DNA from: an uncultured Litoreibacter sp. | Lineage (GTDB): Bacteria; Pseudomonadota; Alphaproteobacteria; Rhodobacterales; Rhodobacteraceae | Length of the DNA stretch: 64,000 nt | NCBI GenBank assembly: GCA_947504205.1 | Contig: CANNGL010000002.1 | Location: forward strand, 434,001 to 498,000 | Direction of reading: 5' to 3' | In this document: piece by piece, positions 44,179 to 53,868 of the stretch | How positions within the stretch are numbered: the stretch's first letter is position 1 | Layout of the letters: every line of letters begins with the position of its first letter | Notes under the pieces: model-generated | The model's database searches: none | What the model saw: only the letters and a program-made list of their open reading frames with translations | What the model was told of the DNA's origin: nothing | Program-made: the position numbers and the translations under genes

Positions 44179-45444
44179 ATGCGTTCCATCTTCAAGGCGA
44201 CCACTGCGTCGCTCGGTCTGGCTGCGGTTATCGCGTCAGGCGCTTTGGCTGACGGCCATGCAAAACTATCTGGCGACCTGAAAATCTTTTCTGACATGTC
44301 GAACCCCGCACCACGCGCGGTGATGGAAGGCATGGTAGAGCGTTTTGGCGAAATGCATCCGGATCTGAACATCGAGCTGACTGTTATCGATCGCGAAGCT
44401 TATAAGACCCAGATCCGCAACTTCCTAACAGCTAACGCGCCCGACGTTGCAAACTGGTATGCCGCAAATCGTATGAAACCTTACGTGGATGCGGGCTTGT
44501 TCATGGATATCTCCGACCTTTGGGCAGAAGAAGATATGGCTGCACTGGCATCCACCAAAGGCGCAATGACGCTGGACGGCAAACAGTGGGGCGTACCGTA
44601 CACCTACTATCAGTGGGGCGTCTATTATCGCAAAGACATCTACGAAGAGCTGGGCCTACAAGAGCCTTCCAACTTCGCGGAGATGAAATCGAATTGTCAG
44701 GCGATACTCGACAGTGGGCGCAAGTGCTACACGATCGGCACGAAGTTCCTGTGGACCGCTGGCGGCTGGTTTGATTACCTCAATATGCGCACCAACGGCT
44801 ATGACTTCCACTCCGCCCTTCTGGCCGGTGAGAAACAGTGGGATAGCCCGGAGGTGCGCCAGACTTTCGCCAACTGGCGTGAGCTTTTGGACATGGGTGC
44901 GTTCATTGACAACCACACATCCTACAGCTGGCAGGAAAGCCTTCCGTTCATCGTCTCGGGCGACGCGGCTGCGATCCTGAAAGGCAACTTTGCCGTGCCA
45001 CCGCTGCGCGAAGCAGGTCTTGATGACAGCAAGCTGGACTTCTACCAGTTCCCGACCATCACAGATGGTGTCGCTCTTGCTGAAGACGCTCCGACGGACA
45101 CCTTCCATATCCCGTCAGGGGCATCGAACCCTGAAGCCGCGAAAGAGTTCTTGCGCTTCGTGGTCTCCGCGGACAACCAGACACTGATCAACGGTGGCGA
45201 CGCTCTGGGTCAATTGCCGGTCAACGCGAATTCCTCGGTGGATGATGACAAGTTCCTCAAAGAGGGCTTTGAGATGCTGTCCTCCAACTCTCCGGGCGGT
45301 GTTGCACAATTCTTCGACCGTGATGCACCTGCGGAAATGGCGAAAGTCGGCATGGAGGGCCTGCAAGAGTTCATGGTTAAGCCAGACAATCTGGATAAAA
45401 TCCTTGCCCGCCTCGATAAGGCGGCCGCGCGTATATACAAATAA
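44179..45444 (+). CDS. Sugar ABC transporter periplasmic binding protein
   Basis: A 421-residue family 1 extracellular sugar-binding protein. The signal peptide ends near residue 25 (ASGALADGHAK). The mature protein begins with KLSGDLKIFSDMSNP and carries the family's TANAPDVANWYAANRMKPYVD near residue 80. AGGGAGG precedes the ATG. It leads the cluster with two permeases, an alpha-galactosidase, DgoK/DgoA and a beta-galactosidase. Oligo-galactosides or galactosylglycerol are therefore likely cargos. Confidence 0.88.
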   Translation: MRSIFKATTASLGLAAVIASGALADGHAKLSGDLKIFSDMSNPAPRAVMEGMVERFGEMHPDLNIELTVIDREAYKTQIRNFLTANAPDVANWYAANRMKPYVDAGLFMDISDLWAEEDMAALASTKGAMTLDGKQWGVPYTYYQWGVYYRKDIYEELGLQEPSNFAEMKSNCQAILDSGRKCYTIGTKFLWTAGGWFDYLNMRTNGYDFHSALLAGEKQWDSPEVRQTFANWRELLDMGAFIDNHTSYSWQESLPFIVSGDAAAILKGNFAVPPLREAGLDDSKLDFYQFPTITDGVALAEDAPTDTFHIPSGASNPEAAKEFLRFVVSADNQTLINGGDALGQLPVNANSSVDDDKFLKEGFEMLSSNSPGGVAQFFDRDAPAEMAKVGMEGLQEFMVKPDNLDKILARLDKAAARIYK

Positions 45445-45451
45445 AATAGCC

Positions 45452-45484
45452 GCCTCGGGCGCGGTATCTAGCCCCGCCCGAGGC
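45452..45484 (+). other. Stem-loop after the binding-protein gene
   Basis: GCCTCGGGC (45452-45460) pairs perfectly with GCCCGAGGC (45476-45484) around a 15-base loop that can extend the stem. No T-run follows. It is probably an mRNA-stabilising or attenuating hairpin that keeps the binding protein in excess over the permeases, a role like that of the tauA-tauB hairpin. Confidence 0.55.
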
Positions 45485-45558
45485 CCAAAGCTTATCTGTA
45501 ATCCTATAGGGATTTCAAATGCGCTTTGAATACCAGCGACAGAACAGGGAGGGACATC

Positions 45559-46479
45559 ATGACAGCGCCCGCGCTACCGCAGTCCGAGATCAAGCGATCC
45601 TGGTACAAACGGAATGAAATCGCCGTCACGCCTTGGTTGTTCCTGATCCCCGGTGTTCTTTTTTTCATAGTCTACGTCATCGCGCCAATCTTCCAGTCAG
45701 TCGGAATTTCCTTCACGGAGTGGGATGGGTTGGGTGATCCGGTTAATGTAGGATTGGCAAACTACGCGGAGTTGTTTGATGACGACGCTTTCTACACCTC
45801 GCTCAGAAACAACCTGATTTGGCTTGTTCTGTATCTGCTTGCTATTCCGGCCGGGCTTCTGATCGCACTCCTGCTTAATCAGACCGTCTTTGGCATCCGT
45901 CTTTACAAGTCGCTCTTCTTCTTCCCATTCGTAATCAGCCAAGTTGTCGTGGGATTGGTGTTCACCTGGTTCTACGATCCGACGTTTGGTCTGTTCAACG
46001 TAGCCTTAAGCTGGATCGGATTGGGGCCCGTCAACGTACTGGGCGACGAAAACTATGTGACCTATGGCATCATCGCAGCTGGCCTCTGGCCGCAAACTGC
46101 ATACTGCATGATCCTCTATCTGACGGGTCTCAATGCGGTGGATCCGGAACAAATCGAAGCGGGACGCCTGGACGGCGCGAAAGGTATGCGCATGCTATGG
46201 CATGTGGTGATCCCGCAGTTAAAGCCTGCCACATTCATCGCCTTCGTGGTGACGATCATTGGCGCGCTGCGTTCGTTCGATCTGATCTCTATCATGACCA
46301 ATGGAGGACCCTTCGGAGAAAGCCGGGTACTGAGTTTCTACATGTTCGAAGTGGCGTTATCCGAATACGGCTTCCGGATGGGCTATGGCGCTGCGATTGC
46401 GGTCGTTCTTTTCCTGATCATGTTGTGCTTCATCGTCTACTTCCTGTGGTCGATGTATCAAGAAGAGCGGGGGCGCTAA
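45559..46479 (+). CDS. Sugar ABC transporter permease, MalF type
   Basis: A 306-residue inner-membrane permease with six hydrophobic segments and a long N-terminal first helix (WLFLIPGVLFFIVYVIAPIF). The EAA loop is EQIEAGRLDGAKGMRMLWHVVIPQ near residue 205. The start at 45559 follows GGGAGGGA; an in-frame TTG at 45526 is rejected. It works with the permease gene three bases downstream, the binding protein at 44179 and the ATPase at 42151. Confidence 0.88.
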   Translation: MTAPALPQSEIKRSWYKRNEIAVTPWLFLIPGVLFFIVYVIAPIFQSVGISFTEWDGLGDPVNVGLANYAELFDDDAFYTSLRNNLIWLVLYLLAIPAGLLIALLLNQTVFGIRLYKSLFFFPFVISQVVVGLVFTWFYDPTFGLFNVALSWIGLGPVNVLGDENYVTYGIIAAGLWPQTAYCMILYLTGLNAVDPEQIEAGRLDGAKGMRMLWHVVIPQLKPATFIAFVVTIIGALRSFDLISIMTNGGPFGESRVLSFYMFEVALSEYGFRMGYGAAIAVVLFLIMLCFIVYFLWSMYQEERGR

Positions 46480-46482
46480 GCC

Positions 46483-47331
46483 ATGTTTCCAACACCCATT
46501 GAAAAGTCATCCGCCGGGGTTCAGGTCGCCTACAAGACCATGTTGCCAATTGCCCTGATCTTGTGGTTGCTGCCACTGATCTCGATTATGGTCTTCTCGA
46601 TCAAACCAGACGCAGACTTCACCACTGGGAACTACTGGGGTGTGCCGTCTTCTTTTGAATTCTTCACCAATTACGGCAAGGTTTTCTTTGAATCAGATAT
46701 GCCTCGGTATCTGCTGAATTCGCTCCTGATTACCATACCCACCGTAATTGGCTGTATGATCCTGAGTTCGATGACGGGCTTTGCCCTTGGCATCTACAAG
46801 TTCCGCTCGAACCTGTGGATTTTCTTCATGTTCATTGCGGGTAATTTCGTGCCGTTCCAAATCCTGATGGTTCCTGTGCGTGATCTGACGCTCGATATGG
46901 GCCTGTACAATACGATCCAAGGACTCGTCTTGTTCCACATCGCCTTCCAGACAGGCTTCTGCACGTTGTTCATGCGGAACTTTATACGTGCCCTGCCCTT
47001 CGAATTGGTCGAAGCTGCGCGCGTTGAGGGAATCTCGGAAATTCGCATCTTCTGGTACGTGATCATCCCGCTGATGAAACCCGCTTTGGCAGCGATGGCC
47101 GTGCTGATTTTCACCTTCATATGGAATGACTTCTTCTGGGCTGTCGTTCTGACACAAGGCGTCGAAAGCCAGCCGGTAACCGCGGGCATCACAAGCTTCA
47201 ATGCGCAGTATCGCGCCGCTTATCATCTAATGAGCGCTGGCTCCATTGTCGCGGCCCTACCTCCCGTGGCCATGTTCTTTCTGATGCAGAAACACTTTAT
47301 CGCGGGCTTGACCCTCGGTGCCGTCAAGTAA
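46483..47331 (+). CDS. Sugar ABC transporter permease, MalG type
   Basis: A 282-residue permease with six membrane segments and the EAA loop VEAARVEGISEIRIFWYVIIP near residue 180. It starts three bases after the first permease gene and is followed nine bases later by the alpha-galactosidase gene, so uptake and hydrolysis are co-expressed. Confidence 0.88.
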   Translation: MFPTPIEKSSAGVQVAYKTMLPIALILWLLPLISIMVFSIKPDADFTTGNYWGVPSSFEFFTNYGKVFFESDMPRYLLNSLLITIPTVIGCMILSSMTGFALGIYKFRSNLWIFFMFIAGNFVPFQILMVPVRDLTLDMGLYNTIQGLVLFHIAFQTGFCTLFMRNFIRALPFELVEAARVEGISEIRIFWYVIIPLMKPALAAMAVLIFTFIWNDFFWAVVLTQGVESQPVTAGITSFNAQYRAAYHLMSAGSIVAALPPVAMFFLMQKHFIAGLTLGAVK

Positions 47332-47340
47332 GAGACCGAC

Positions 47341-49434
47341 ATGATCGACGAAACCTTCCAGGCGTGGCGTCTGGACGATGTGCGGCAAAGTCTGGTGCTT
47401 GCGGCACGGCGAACGCGATTGCCGGAGGTGGTGTACTGGGGGCCGCCTCTGCCGCAAGACGAAGACCTGGGCACCCTGTATTGGGCGCATCTGCTGGATG
47501 TGACCGGCGGTATGCTGGATGAAAATCCGGACTTATCGATCCTGCCCGAAGCCTCCCGCACATTCCCCGGACAGCCGGGGCTGATCCTGAGATCTGGCGA
47601 TGGTACACCACTTTTGCCGAAGTTTTGCTTTGAGGGCGCCGAAGAAGGTGAGGGACAACTCACTTTGCATTATGCGGATAGCGATGCTGGCCTCCACTAT
47701 ACGGCGCGGTTCCAGACGGATCCAGACACGCGCATTGTCACGGCCAAGGCTATTCTCGACAGCGAGGCCCCCGTGCATCTGCATTGGCTGTCCGCTCCCG
47801 TGATCCCTGCCCCACAGCTCAGCGATGAAATGATTGACTTTGCGGGGCGTTGGACCGGTGAATTCCAGATGAACCGCACGGCATGGTCGCCTGGCATGCG
47901 TTACCGTGAAAACCGCACGGGCCGCACGGGACACGAGCATTTCCCCGGCCTGATCGTTCCCTGCCGAGGAGCGACTAACACGCAAGGCCAAGCGTACGCG
48001 TTCCACTACGGCTGGTCAGGCGGGCACAAGATGATCGCCGAGGAGCTTCCGGATGGACGTCGTCAAATCCAATTTGGACATGCTGCGCGGATGGAGGTCG
48101 AAGCCGCCACGCATTTTGAAACGGCAACGCTCTACCTCACCTATTCGGATGACGGGCTGAACGGTTGCGCCGTGGCTTTTCAGAGGCATCTGCGAGACCG
48201 TATCATCACGCCAGCCAACACCCGCCCCCGCCCAGTGCACTACAACTGCTGGGAAGCCGTGTATTTCGATCACAAACTGCCTGTTTTAAAGGACATCGCG
48301 GAACGCGCCGCTGATCTCGGAGCAGAACGCTTTGTTTTAGACGATGGCTGGTTCGGGCAGCGAGACGACGACACCACGTCGCTAAGCGACTGGGAAGTTG
48401 ATCCGCGGAAGTACCCCGAGGGGCTTGGTCCTCTGATTGACCATGTGCATGGGCTCGGCATGACTTTTGGCATCTGGTTCGAACCCGAGATGATCAATCC
48501 GGACAGTGACATCCACCGGGCGCATCCCGACTGGGCACTTGGCTCGGAAGATCAAACCCTGGGGCGCCAACAGAAAGCGCTTAACATGGCGCTGCCGGAC
48601 GTCCGTGATTTCATATATGACCGGATGGCTGCGATCTTGACGAAATATCCGATTGACTACGTCAAATGGGACCACAACCGCGTTTTACCGGCTCCGGATG
48701 CCAACCAAACGCGTGGGTCCTACGCGCTGCTGGATAGACTGCGCGTTGACTTCCCGCAGGTCGAGATCGAGAATTGTGCCTCTGGCGGTGGACGCATCGA
48801 CTTCGGGATCATGAAGCGCACGCAGAGGATTTGGCTGTCGGATTCGAACGACGCTTTGGAACGGTTGAAAATCCAGCACAATGCAGCACTTTTCCTGCCA
48901 CTCTCGGTCACTGGGTCTCATGTGGGACCGCGCAAATGCCACACCTCTGGGCGCATGCTCGACATCTCCTTCCGCGCATGGGTTGCAGCCCAGCGCCATA
49001 TGGGCTTCGAAATGGACCCCCGCGAATTGGACGAACATGAAGCTGCAGTTCTGCGTGAGGTCACAAGCTGGTGGAAACACAATCGCAACTGGCTGACGCA
49101 GGCCGACATCCTGCGGCTCGACAGTGCAGATGAAGCCATCCTGGCCGAACAACAACTCAGCCGTGATGGAACACGCTTCGTGGTCTTTGCTGGCAAAGCT
49201 CAAACCTCACGGCAGATCGCACCCCGACCGCTACGCTTGACGCGGCTTGATCCCAGCGCTCGCTATCGTGTGACGCTGCTCAACCGCGCAACCGCGCCAT
49301 CATTGTCCCGCGGCAGCCCGATACTTAAAGAGCGTAAAATAGAAGTGTCAGGGACCTGGCTAATGAATCAGGGACTCACGCTACCTTGGAGTTTTCCAGA
49401 AACCATGTGGGTGCTGGAAGGAGAGCGACTTTGA
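47341..49434 (+). CDS. Alpha-galactosidase (GH36)
   Basis: A 697-residue cytosolic glycoside hydrolase of family 36. It has an N-terminal beta-supersandwich (about 1-300), a TIM barrel with FVLDDGWFGQRDDDTTSLSDW near residue 330, the nucleophile D444 in YVKWDHNR, the acid/base D501 in WLSDSND, and a C-terminal beta domain. It removes terminal alpha-galactosyl units, for example from melibiose, raffinose-type sugars or the digalactosyl head group of plastid lipids. No signal peptide is present, so substrates must be imported by the adjoining ABC system. Confidence 0.93.
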   Translation: MIDETFQAWRLDDVRQSLVLAARRTRLPEVVYWGPPLPQDEDLGTLYWAHLLDVTGGMLDENPDLSILPEASRTFPGQPGLILRSGDGTPLLPKFCFEGAEEGEGQLTLHYADSDAGLHYTARFQTDPDTRIVTAKAILDSEAPVHLHWLSAPVIPAPQLSDEMIDFAGRWTGEFQMNRTAWSPGMRYRENRTGRTGHEHFPGLIVPCRGATNTQGQAYAFHYGWSGGHKMIAEELPDGRRQIQFGHAARMEVEAATHFETATLYLTYSDDGLNGCAVAFQRHLRDRIITPANTRPRPVHYNCWEAVYFDHKLPVLKDIAERAADLGAERFVLDDGWFGQRDDDTTSLSDWEVDPRKYPEGLGPLIDHVHGLGMTFGIWFEPEMINPDSDIHRAHPDWALGSEDQTLGRQQKALNMALPDVRDFIYDRMAAILTKYPIDYVKWDHNRVLPAPDANQTRGSYALLDRLRVDFPQVEIENCASGGGRIDFGIMKRTQRIWLSDSNDALERLKIQHNAALFLPLSVTGSHVGPRKCHTSGRMLDISFRAWVAAQRHMGFEMDPRELDEHEAAVLREVTSWWKHNRNWLTQADILRLDSADEAILAEQQLSRDGTRFVVFAGKAQTSRQIAPRPLRLTRLDPSARYRVTLLNRATAPSLSRGSPILKERKIEVSGTWLMNQGLTLPWSFPETMWVLEGERL

Positions 49435-49593
49435 AGAATAGTCTTGCTGAGTTCCCGAACATCAAGAGGAGGAGGACTGGTACTCTCCCAACTGGGTCGG
49501 CCCCGCACCAGCAGGGCGAACTGATCGTTCCCTCAACACTACCGTACAACCACGGCGCCAGCCCAAACCTGATTGACAAAATATGAGGCTCAT

Positions 49594-50364
49594 ATGACCC
49601 AAACTGCGACCTTCCACGATCTCGACGGCGCGTCGGTTTTCATTACAGGCGGCGGTTCAGGCATCGGCGCGTCCCTGACCGAAGGTTTTCTTGAACAAGG
49701 GGCTAAGGTCACTTTTATAGGTCGCTCGGATGCCTCGGAATTCGCGCAGCATATGGCCGAAAAGCATGGCAATGCGCCCCTTTTCATTCAAGGCGACATT
49801 ACAGAGACCGCGACTCTTCAGGCGGCGATCGCTGCTGCAGAAGAGACGCATGGTCCCGTCACCACCCTTGTCAACAATGCTGCCAACGACAAAAGGCATA
49901 GCACAGCAGAGGTCGATGACGACTTTTTCGATTGGATGATGGCGATCAACCTCAAAGCCTATTTCTTTGCTTGTCAGGCCGTTGTTCCGCAGATGCAAAA
50001 GGCGGGCTTTGGATCGATCATCAACTTTTCATCCATTAGCTACATGATGGGCAACGCAGGATACCCGCTCTACACCGCAGCCAATTCCGGGATCAATGGG
50101 ATGACGCGCAGCTTGGCCCGTGAATTCGGACCAGATAAGATTCGCGTCAACGCGCTGGCTCCAGGTTGGGTTTTGACGCAGAAACAGAAGGATATGTGGG
50201 TGACCGAAGAAGGTCTTCAAGCGCATCTTGACCGGCAATGTCTAAAGGATACTCTCGACCCTGACGATATGATCCATGGGGTCCTTTTCCTCGCCTCGAA
50301 CACCTCCAAGATGATGACTGGGCAAGCGCTGGTCATTGATGGCGGTGTGGTCGTAACGGGTTGA
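49594..50364 (+). CDS. SDR-family dehydrogenase, probable galactose 1-dehydrogenase, with Tyr-x3-Asn active site
   Basis: A 256-residue classical short-chain dehydrogenase. The cofactor loop TGGGSGIG is near residue 17, NNAAND near residue 94 and the catalytic serines (FSSIS) near residue 144. The usual Tyr-x3-Lys reads Y160-TAA-N164, so the lysine is asparagine. In an operon with galactosidases, DgoK and DgoA, oxidation of galactose to galactonolactone is the expected reaction. ATG 49594 (GAGG five bases upstream) is chosen over a TTG at 49573. The substitution makes catalysis uncertain. Confidence 0.8.
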   Translation: MTQTATFHDLDGASVFITGGGSGIGASLTEGFLEQGAKVTFIGRSDASEFAQHMAEKHGNAPLFIQGDITETATLQAAIAAAEETHGPVTTLVNNAANDKRHSTAEVDDDFFDWMMAINLKAYFFACQAVVPQMQKAGFGSIINFSSISYMMGNAGYPLYTAANSGINGMTRSLAREFGPDKIRVNALAPGWVLTQKQKDMWVTEEGLQAHLDRQCLKDTLDPDDMIHGVLFLASNTSKMMTGQALVIDGGVVVTG

Positions 50365-51263
50365 TGTCCGGCGCAGCTACATATTGCGACTGGATCGCCG
50401 TGGATTGGGGCACATCAAACTTGCGTGTCTGGGCGATGTTGCGTGATGGTACGGTGATTGCGGAGGCACAATCTGATCAGGGCATGGGCAGCCTGACTAG
50501 TGCGGAGTTTGAACCTGCTCTTCTGTCACTGATCGAACCCTGGCTTTCCGACGTGCAAATGCCTGTCCTAGCCTGTGGTATGGTCGGGTCGCGACAAGGC
50601 TGGCACGAGGCGCGCTATGTACGCGTGCCCTGTGCACCCTCTAACCAGACCGTGGTGGTGCCAACAGAAGACCCCCGCTTGCTGGTGCACATTCTTCCCG
50701 GCCTCAAACAAGACATACCACCTGATGTTATGCGTGGAGAAGAGACTCAGATCGCGGGCTTTTTGGCCAAGCGCGCGGAATTTGACGGGGTACTTTGCCT
50801 TCCCGGGACCCACTCCAAGTGGGTGCGTATCAGCGCGGGGGAGGTTGTCAGCTTTCAGACCTTTATGACCGGCGAAATCTTCGCACTGTTGAGCAAAGCC
50901 TCCGTGCTTCGTCATTCAGTTGGGGCTTCCGGAGGTCAGGGCTTCGAAGATGCGGTAACCGATGCGTTGTCCCGGCCTGAAGCCTTGGGAGCGAAGTTGT
51001 TTCAACTGCGCGCTGCGGACCTGCTAACCGGGCTATCCGCAGAAGAAGCCCACGCGCGTCTTTCCGGACTATTGATAGGTGTCGAGCTTGCCGCCGCGAA
51101 ACCATACTGGTTGGGTCAGCAGATTGCTTTGTTGGGGGCGCCAACTCTGACGCGCAACTACGCTAGAGCTCTTGCGACACAAGGCGCTCCTTTAGAAGAG
51201 GTCGATGGAAATGAAAGTGCATTGCGCGGTCTAACCGCAGCATATCTGGAGCTTGATTTATGA
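50364..51263 (+). CDS. dgoK: 2-dehydro-3-deoxygalactonokinase
   Basis: A 299-residue kinase of the DgoK family that phosphorylates 2-keto-3-deoxygalactonate to the 6-phosphate, the third step after galactonate in the De Ley-Doudoroff route. The ASKHA-type N-terminal motif is VDWGTSNLRVWAM near residue 12, and GTHSKWVRI near residue 150 is the family's central motif. Its start overlaps the SDR stop by one base (TGATG) and its stop overlaps dgoA (ATGA), so all three are coupled. Confidence 0.9.
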   Translation: MSGAATYCDWIAVDWGTSNLRVWAMLRDGTVIAEAQSDQGMGSLTSAEFEPALLSLIEPWLSDVQMPVLACGMVGSRQGWHEARYVRVPCAPSNQTVVVPTEDPRLLVHILPGLKQDIPPDVMRGEETQIAGFLAKRAEFDGVLCLPGTHSKWVRISAGEVVSFQTFMTGEIFALLSKASVLRHSVGASGGQGFEDAVTDALSRPEALGAKLFQLRAADLLTGLSAEEAHARLSGLLIGVELAAAKPYWLGQQIALLGAPTLTRNYARALATQGAPLEEVDGNESALRGLTAAYLELDL

Positions 51264-51868
51264 AGCAGCGCAACTTGATCGCTATCCTGAGGGGTGTAAC
51301 TCCAGACGAAGCGCCCTCAATCGGCGCCGCTTTGGTTGATGCTGGGATTAATGTGATTGAAGTTCCATTGAACTCACCTGACCCGTTGGCCAGCATTTCA
51401 TCGCTCGCCGGACAGTTTGGAACGCAGGCGACCATCGGGGCCGGGACCGTACTGAGCGCCGCCGATGTTCGCGCCGTTGCGGAGGCTGGCGGTAAGCTGA
51501 TCGTTTCCCCCAACGCGGACCCGGATGTTGTTTCCGAAACCTGCCGTCTGGGCCTCGAAAGCTGGCCTGGTGTTTTGACCCCGACCGAATGTTTTGCCGC
51601 TTTGAAGGCGGGTGCGACTGGCCTCAAGGTTTTTCCCGGATTTCAGATGGGACTCGAGGGCCTTAAGGCGGTTCGGGCAGTGCTTCCGACAGAGACAAGA
51701 GTTTATATGGTTGGCGGTGTTGGACCGGATGACTTTGGCGCGTGGCGGCAAGCAGGGGCTGATGGGTTTGGCATCGGTTCTGCCCTCTACAAGCCCGGTC
51801 GGAGTGCTTTAGACGTCGGCGAGATCGCAAAAGAGATGGTTTCAGCCTACGACGCGGCATTTGCATGA
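51260..51868 (+). CDS. dgoA: 2-dehydro-3-deoxy-6-phosphogalactonate aldolase
   Basis: A 202-residue class I aldolase of the KDPG/KDPGal family, forming a TIM-barrel trimer in known members. The Schiff-base lysine is K123 in GLKVFPG, and IEVPLNSPDPL near residue 36 carries the conserved glutamate. It splits KDPGal into pyruvate and glyceraldehyde 3-phosphate. Overlap with dgoK and placement before the beta-galactosidase gene fix its role in galactose catabolism. Confidence 0.9.
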   Translation: MKQRNLIAILRGVTPDEAPSIGAALVDAGINVIEVPLNSPDPLASISSLAGQFGTQATIGAGTVLSAADVRAVAEAGGKLIVSPNADPDVVSETCRLGLESWPGVLTPTECFAALKAGATGLKVFPGFQMGLEGLKAVRAVLPTETRVYMVGGVGPDDFGAWRQAGADGFGIGSALYKPGRSALDVGEIAKEMVSAYDAAFA

Positions 51869-51941
51869 ACCCAGAGCAGCATCCTCCGAAATCGTTTGGG
51901 ATAAAATACTTTCGCCGCTCCGAAGGCTACCGGGTGATTTC

Positions 51942-53840
51942 ATGAAACGAACACTGGGCGTTTGTTACTACCCTGAACACTGGGAAGAAGCGGACTGGGC
52001 CACCGACGCCGCTCGCATGGTGGAGGCTGGCTTGAGCTGGGTGCGCATCGGCGAGTTCGCTTGGTCACGGCTAGAACCAAGAGCAGGAGATCTGCAATTC
52101 GATTGGCTTGATCGGGCGATTGAGGTTCTGGGCTCGGCGGGGCTGAAGGTAATCCTTGGCACGCCCACAGCAACGCCACCCCGCTGGATGTTAAAAAAGC
52201 ACCCCGACATGTTGGCATTGGACGAGCAGCGTCGAACAAGAGGCTTCGGTTCGCGCCGACATTACTGCTTTTCGCACCAGGGCTACCGATCCGAAAGTCG
52301 ACGCGTCACCGAGCTTTTTGCCGAACGTTATGGCGCGAACCCTCATGTCGCTGCATGGCAGACCGACAATGAATATGGATGCCACGATACGACCCTGAGT
52401 TATTCGGATGCAGCCTTGAAAGGCTTTCGCGACTGGTTGGCGCAAACCTACCAGTCAATCGATGCGCTGAACCGTGCCTGGGCCAATGTGTTTTGGTCAA
52501 TGGAATATTCCAACTTTGACGAAATCGACCTTCCCGTTCTGACGGTAACCGATCCCAACCCCGCTCATCTCATGGATTTCCGCAGATATAGTTCAGCTCA
52601 GGTAGTTGCGTTCAACGCGGATCAAGCGCGCATCTTGCGCAGCCATAGCGATGCACCAGTGATCCACAATTTTATGGGTCGCGTCACCGAGTTTGATCAT
52701 TTCGAGATTGGCGAAGATCTCGATATTGCGTCATGGGACAGTTACCCGTTGGGTTTTCTCGAAGATCGGATGGAAGATGATGCTGCACACAAGGCAGCCT
52801 ATGCGCAGCAGGGGGATCCTGACTTTCAAGCGTTTCACCACGACCTCTACCGCGCGGTCGGCCATGGGCGTTGGTGGATTATGGAACAACAGCCCGGACC
52901 CGTTAACTGGGCGCCGGTCAACCCTGCACCTCTTCCAGGAATGTCTCGGCTTTGGGCCTGGGAGGCTTTTGCACATGGAGCCGAAACCGTTTGCTTTTTT
53001 CGCTGGCGGCAAGCGCCATTTGCGCAAGAACAGATGCATGCGGGGCTTCTAAGAACCGATAGCGCCGATGCACCAGCGCTGCGCGAAGTTAGGCAGGTGG
53101 CGGAAGAACTCAGCCACGCTAAGGAACAGGCGTCTACGGACTCAAGCGTGGCCTTGATATTTGACTACCCGTCCAATTGGGCCTGGGATGTTCAGCCTCA
53201 AGGCAAAGGGTTCAGCTATTTCCGCTTGGTTTTCGAAGTCTATCGCGGTCTTAGAAAACTTGGTCTCGATGTGGATGTGGTCTCTTCAAACAGCGATGTG
53301 TCTGACTACGCTCTGATCCTTGCACCCGGGCAGTTCTCGGCCAGCGACAGTCAGATTGATGCGATGATCGAAAGTGGAGCGGTTTGTCTGTTTGGGCCGC
53401 GGTTCAATTCAAAAACACCCGAATTCAGTATTCCCGATCCTTTGCCGCCCAACATTAAGGGGCTACCGTGCAAAGTGACCCATGTAGAAAGTTTTCGCGC
53501 TGACATGCCTCGCCCTGTAAAAGGTGGTGGATCGGTGACGCACTGGATGGAGCATGTCGAGACATCAGCCTCAGTCAGTTTTGAACTAGACGATGGGACA
53601 CCCTTGCTGGTGAGTAAAGGACGTAGTCACTACTTGACCGGTTGGTTGGACGAACTGGCGCTTGCCCGCGTACTAAAAGACTTGTGTGCCCGAGCGGATG
53701 TGTCCGTGGTCGACATGCCAGAGGGCGTGCGGCAGCGACACTTGGGCGATCTAAAGTTTGTTTTCAATTACAGCCGGGACGCGCGAGAGTTTGATGGACA
53801 GAACATTCCGCCCGCAGGCGTTCACTGGTCCAAAATATAG
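51942..53840 (+). CDS. Beta-galactosidase (GH42)
   Basis: A 632-residue family 42 glycoside hydrolase. The TIM barrel begins with LGVCYYPEHWEEADW. The acid/base glutamate is E144 in TDNEYG, and the nucleophile E315 lies in WWIMEQQPGPVNW. The trimerisation and C-terminal beta domains follow. There is no signal peptide, so it is cytosolic. The start at 51942 gives the family's usual N-terminus; earlier in-frame codons would add 27 unrelated residues overlapping dgoA. It hydrolyses beta-galactosides such as lactose or galactosylglycerol and ends the galactose operon. Confidence 0.92.
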   Translation: MKRTLGVCYYPEHWEEADWATDAARMVEAGLSWVRIGEFAWSRLEPRAGDLQFDWLDRAIEVLGSAGLKVILGTPTATPPRWMLKKHPDMLALDEQRRTRGFGSRRHYCFSHQGYRSESRRVTELFAERYGANPHVAAWQTDNEYGCHDTTLSYSDAALKGFRDWLAQTYQSIDALNRAWANVFWSMEYSNFDEIDLPVLTVTDPNPAHLMDFRRYSSAQVVAFNADQARILRSHSDAPVIHNFMGRVTEFDHFEIGEDLDIASWDSYPLGFLEDRMEDDAAHKAAYAQQGDPDFQAFHHDLYRAVGHGRWWIMEQQPGPVNWAPVNPAPLPGMSRLWAWEAFAHGAETVCFFRWRQAPFAQEQMHAGLLRTDSADAPALREVRQVAEELSHAKEQASTDSSVALIFDYPSNWAWDVQPQGKGFSYFRLVFEVYRGLRKLGLDVDVVSSNSDVSDYALILAPGQFSASDSQIDAMIESGAVCLFGPRFNSKTPEFSIPDPLPPNIKGLPCKVTHVESFRADMPRPVKGGGSVTHWMEHVETSASVSFELDDGTPLLVSKGRSHYLTGWLDELALARVLKDLCARADVSVVDMPEGVRQRHLGDLKFVFNYSRDAREFDGQNIPPAGVHWSKI

Positions 53841-53868
53841 GGCCGCCTTGCAAACAAGAGGATCCATA

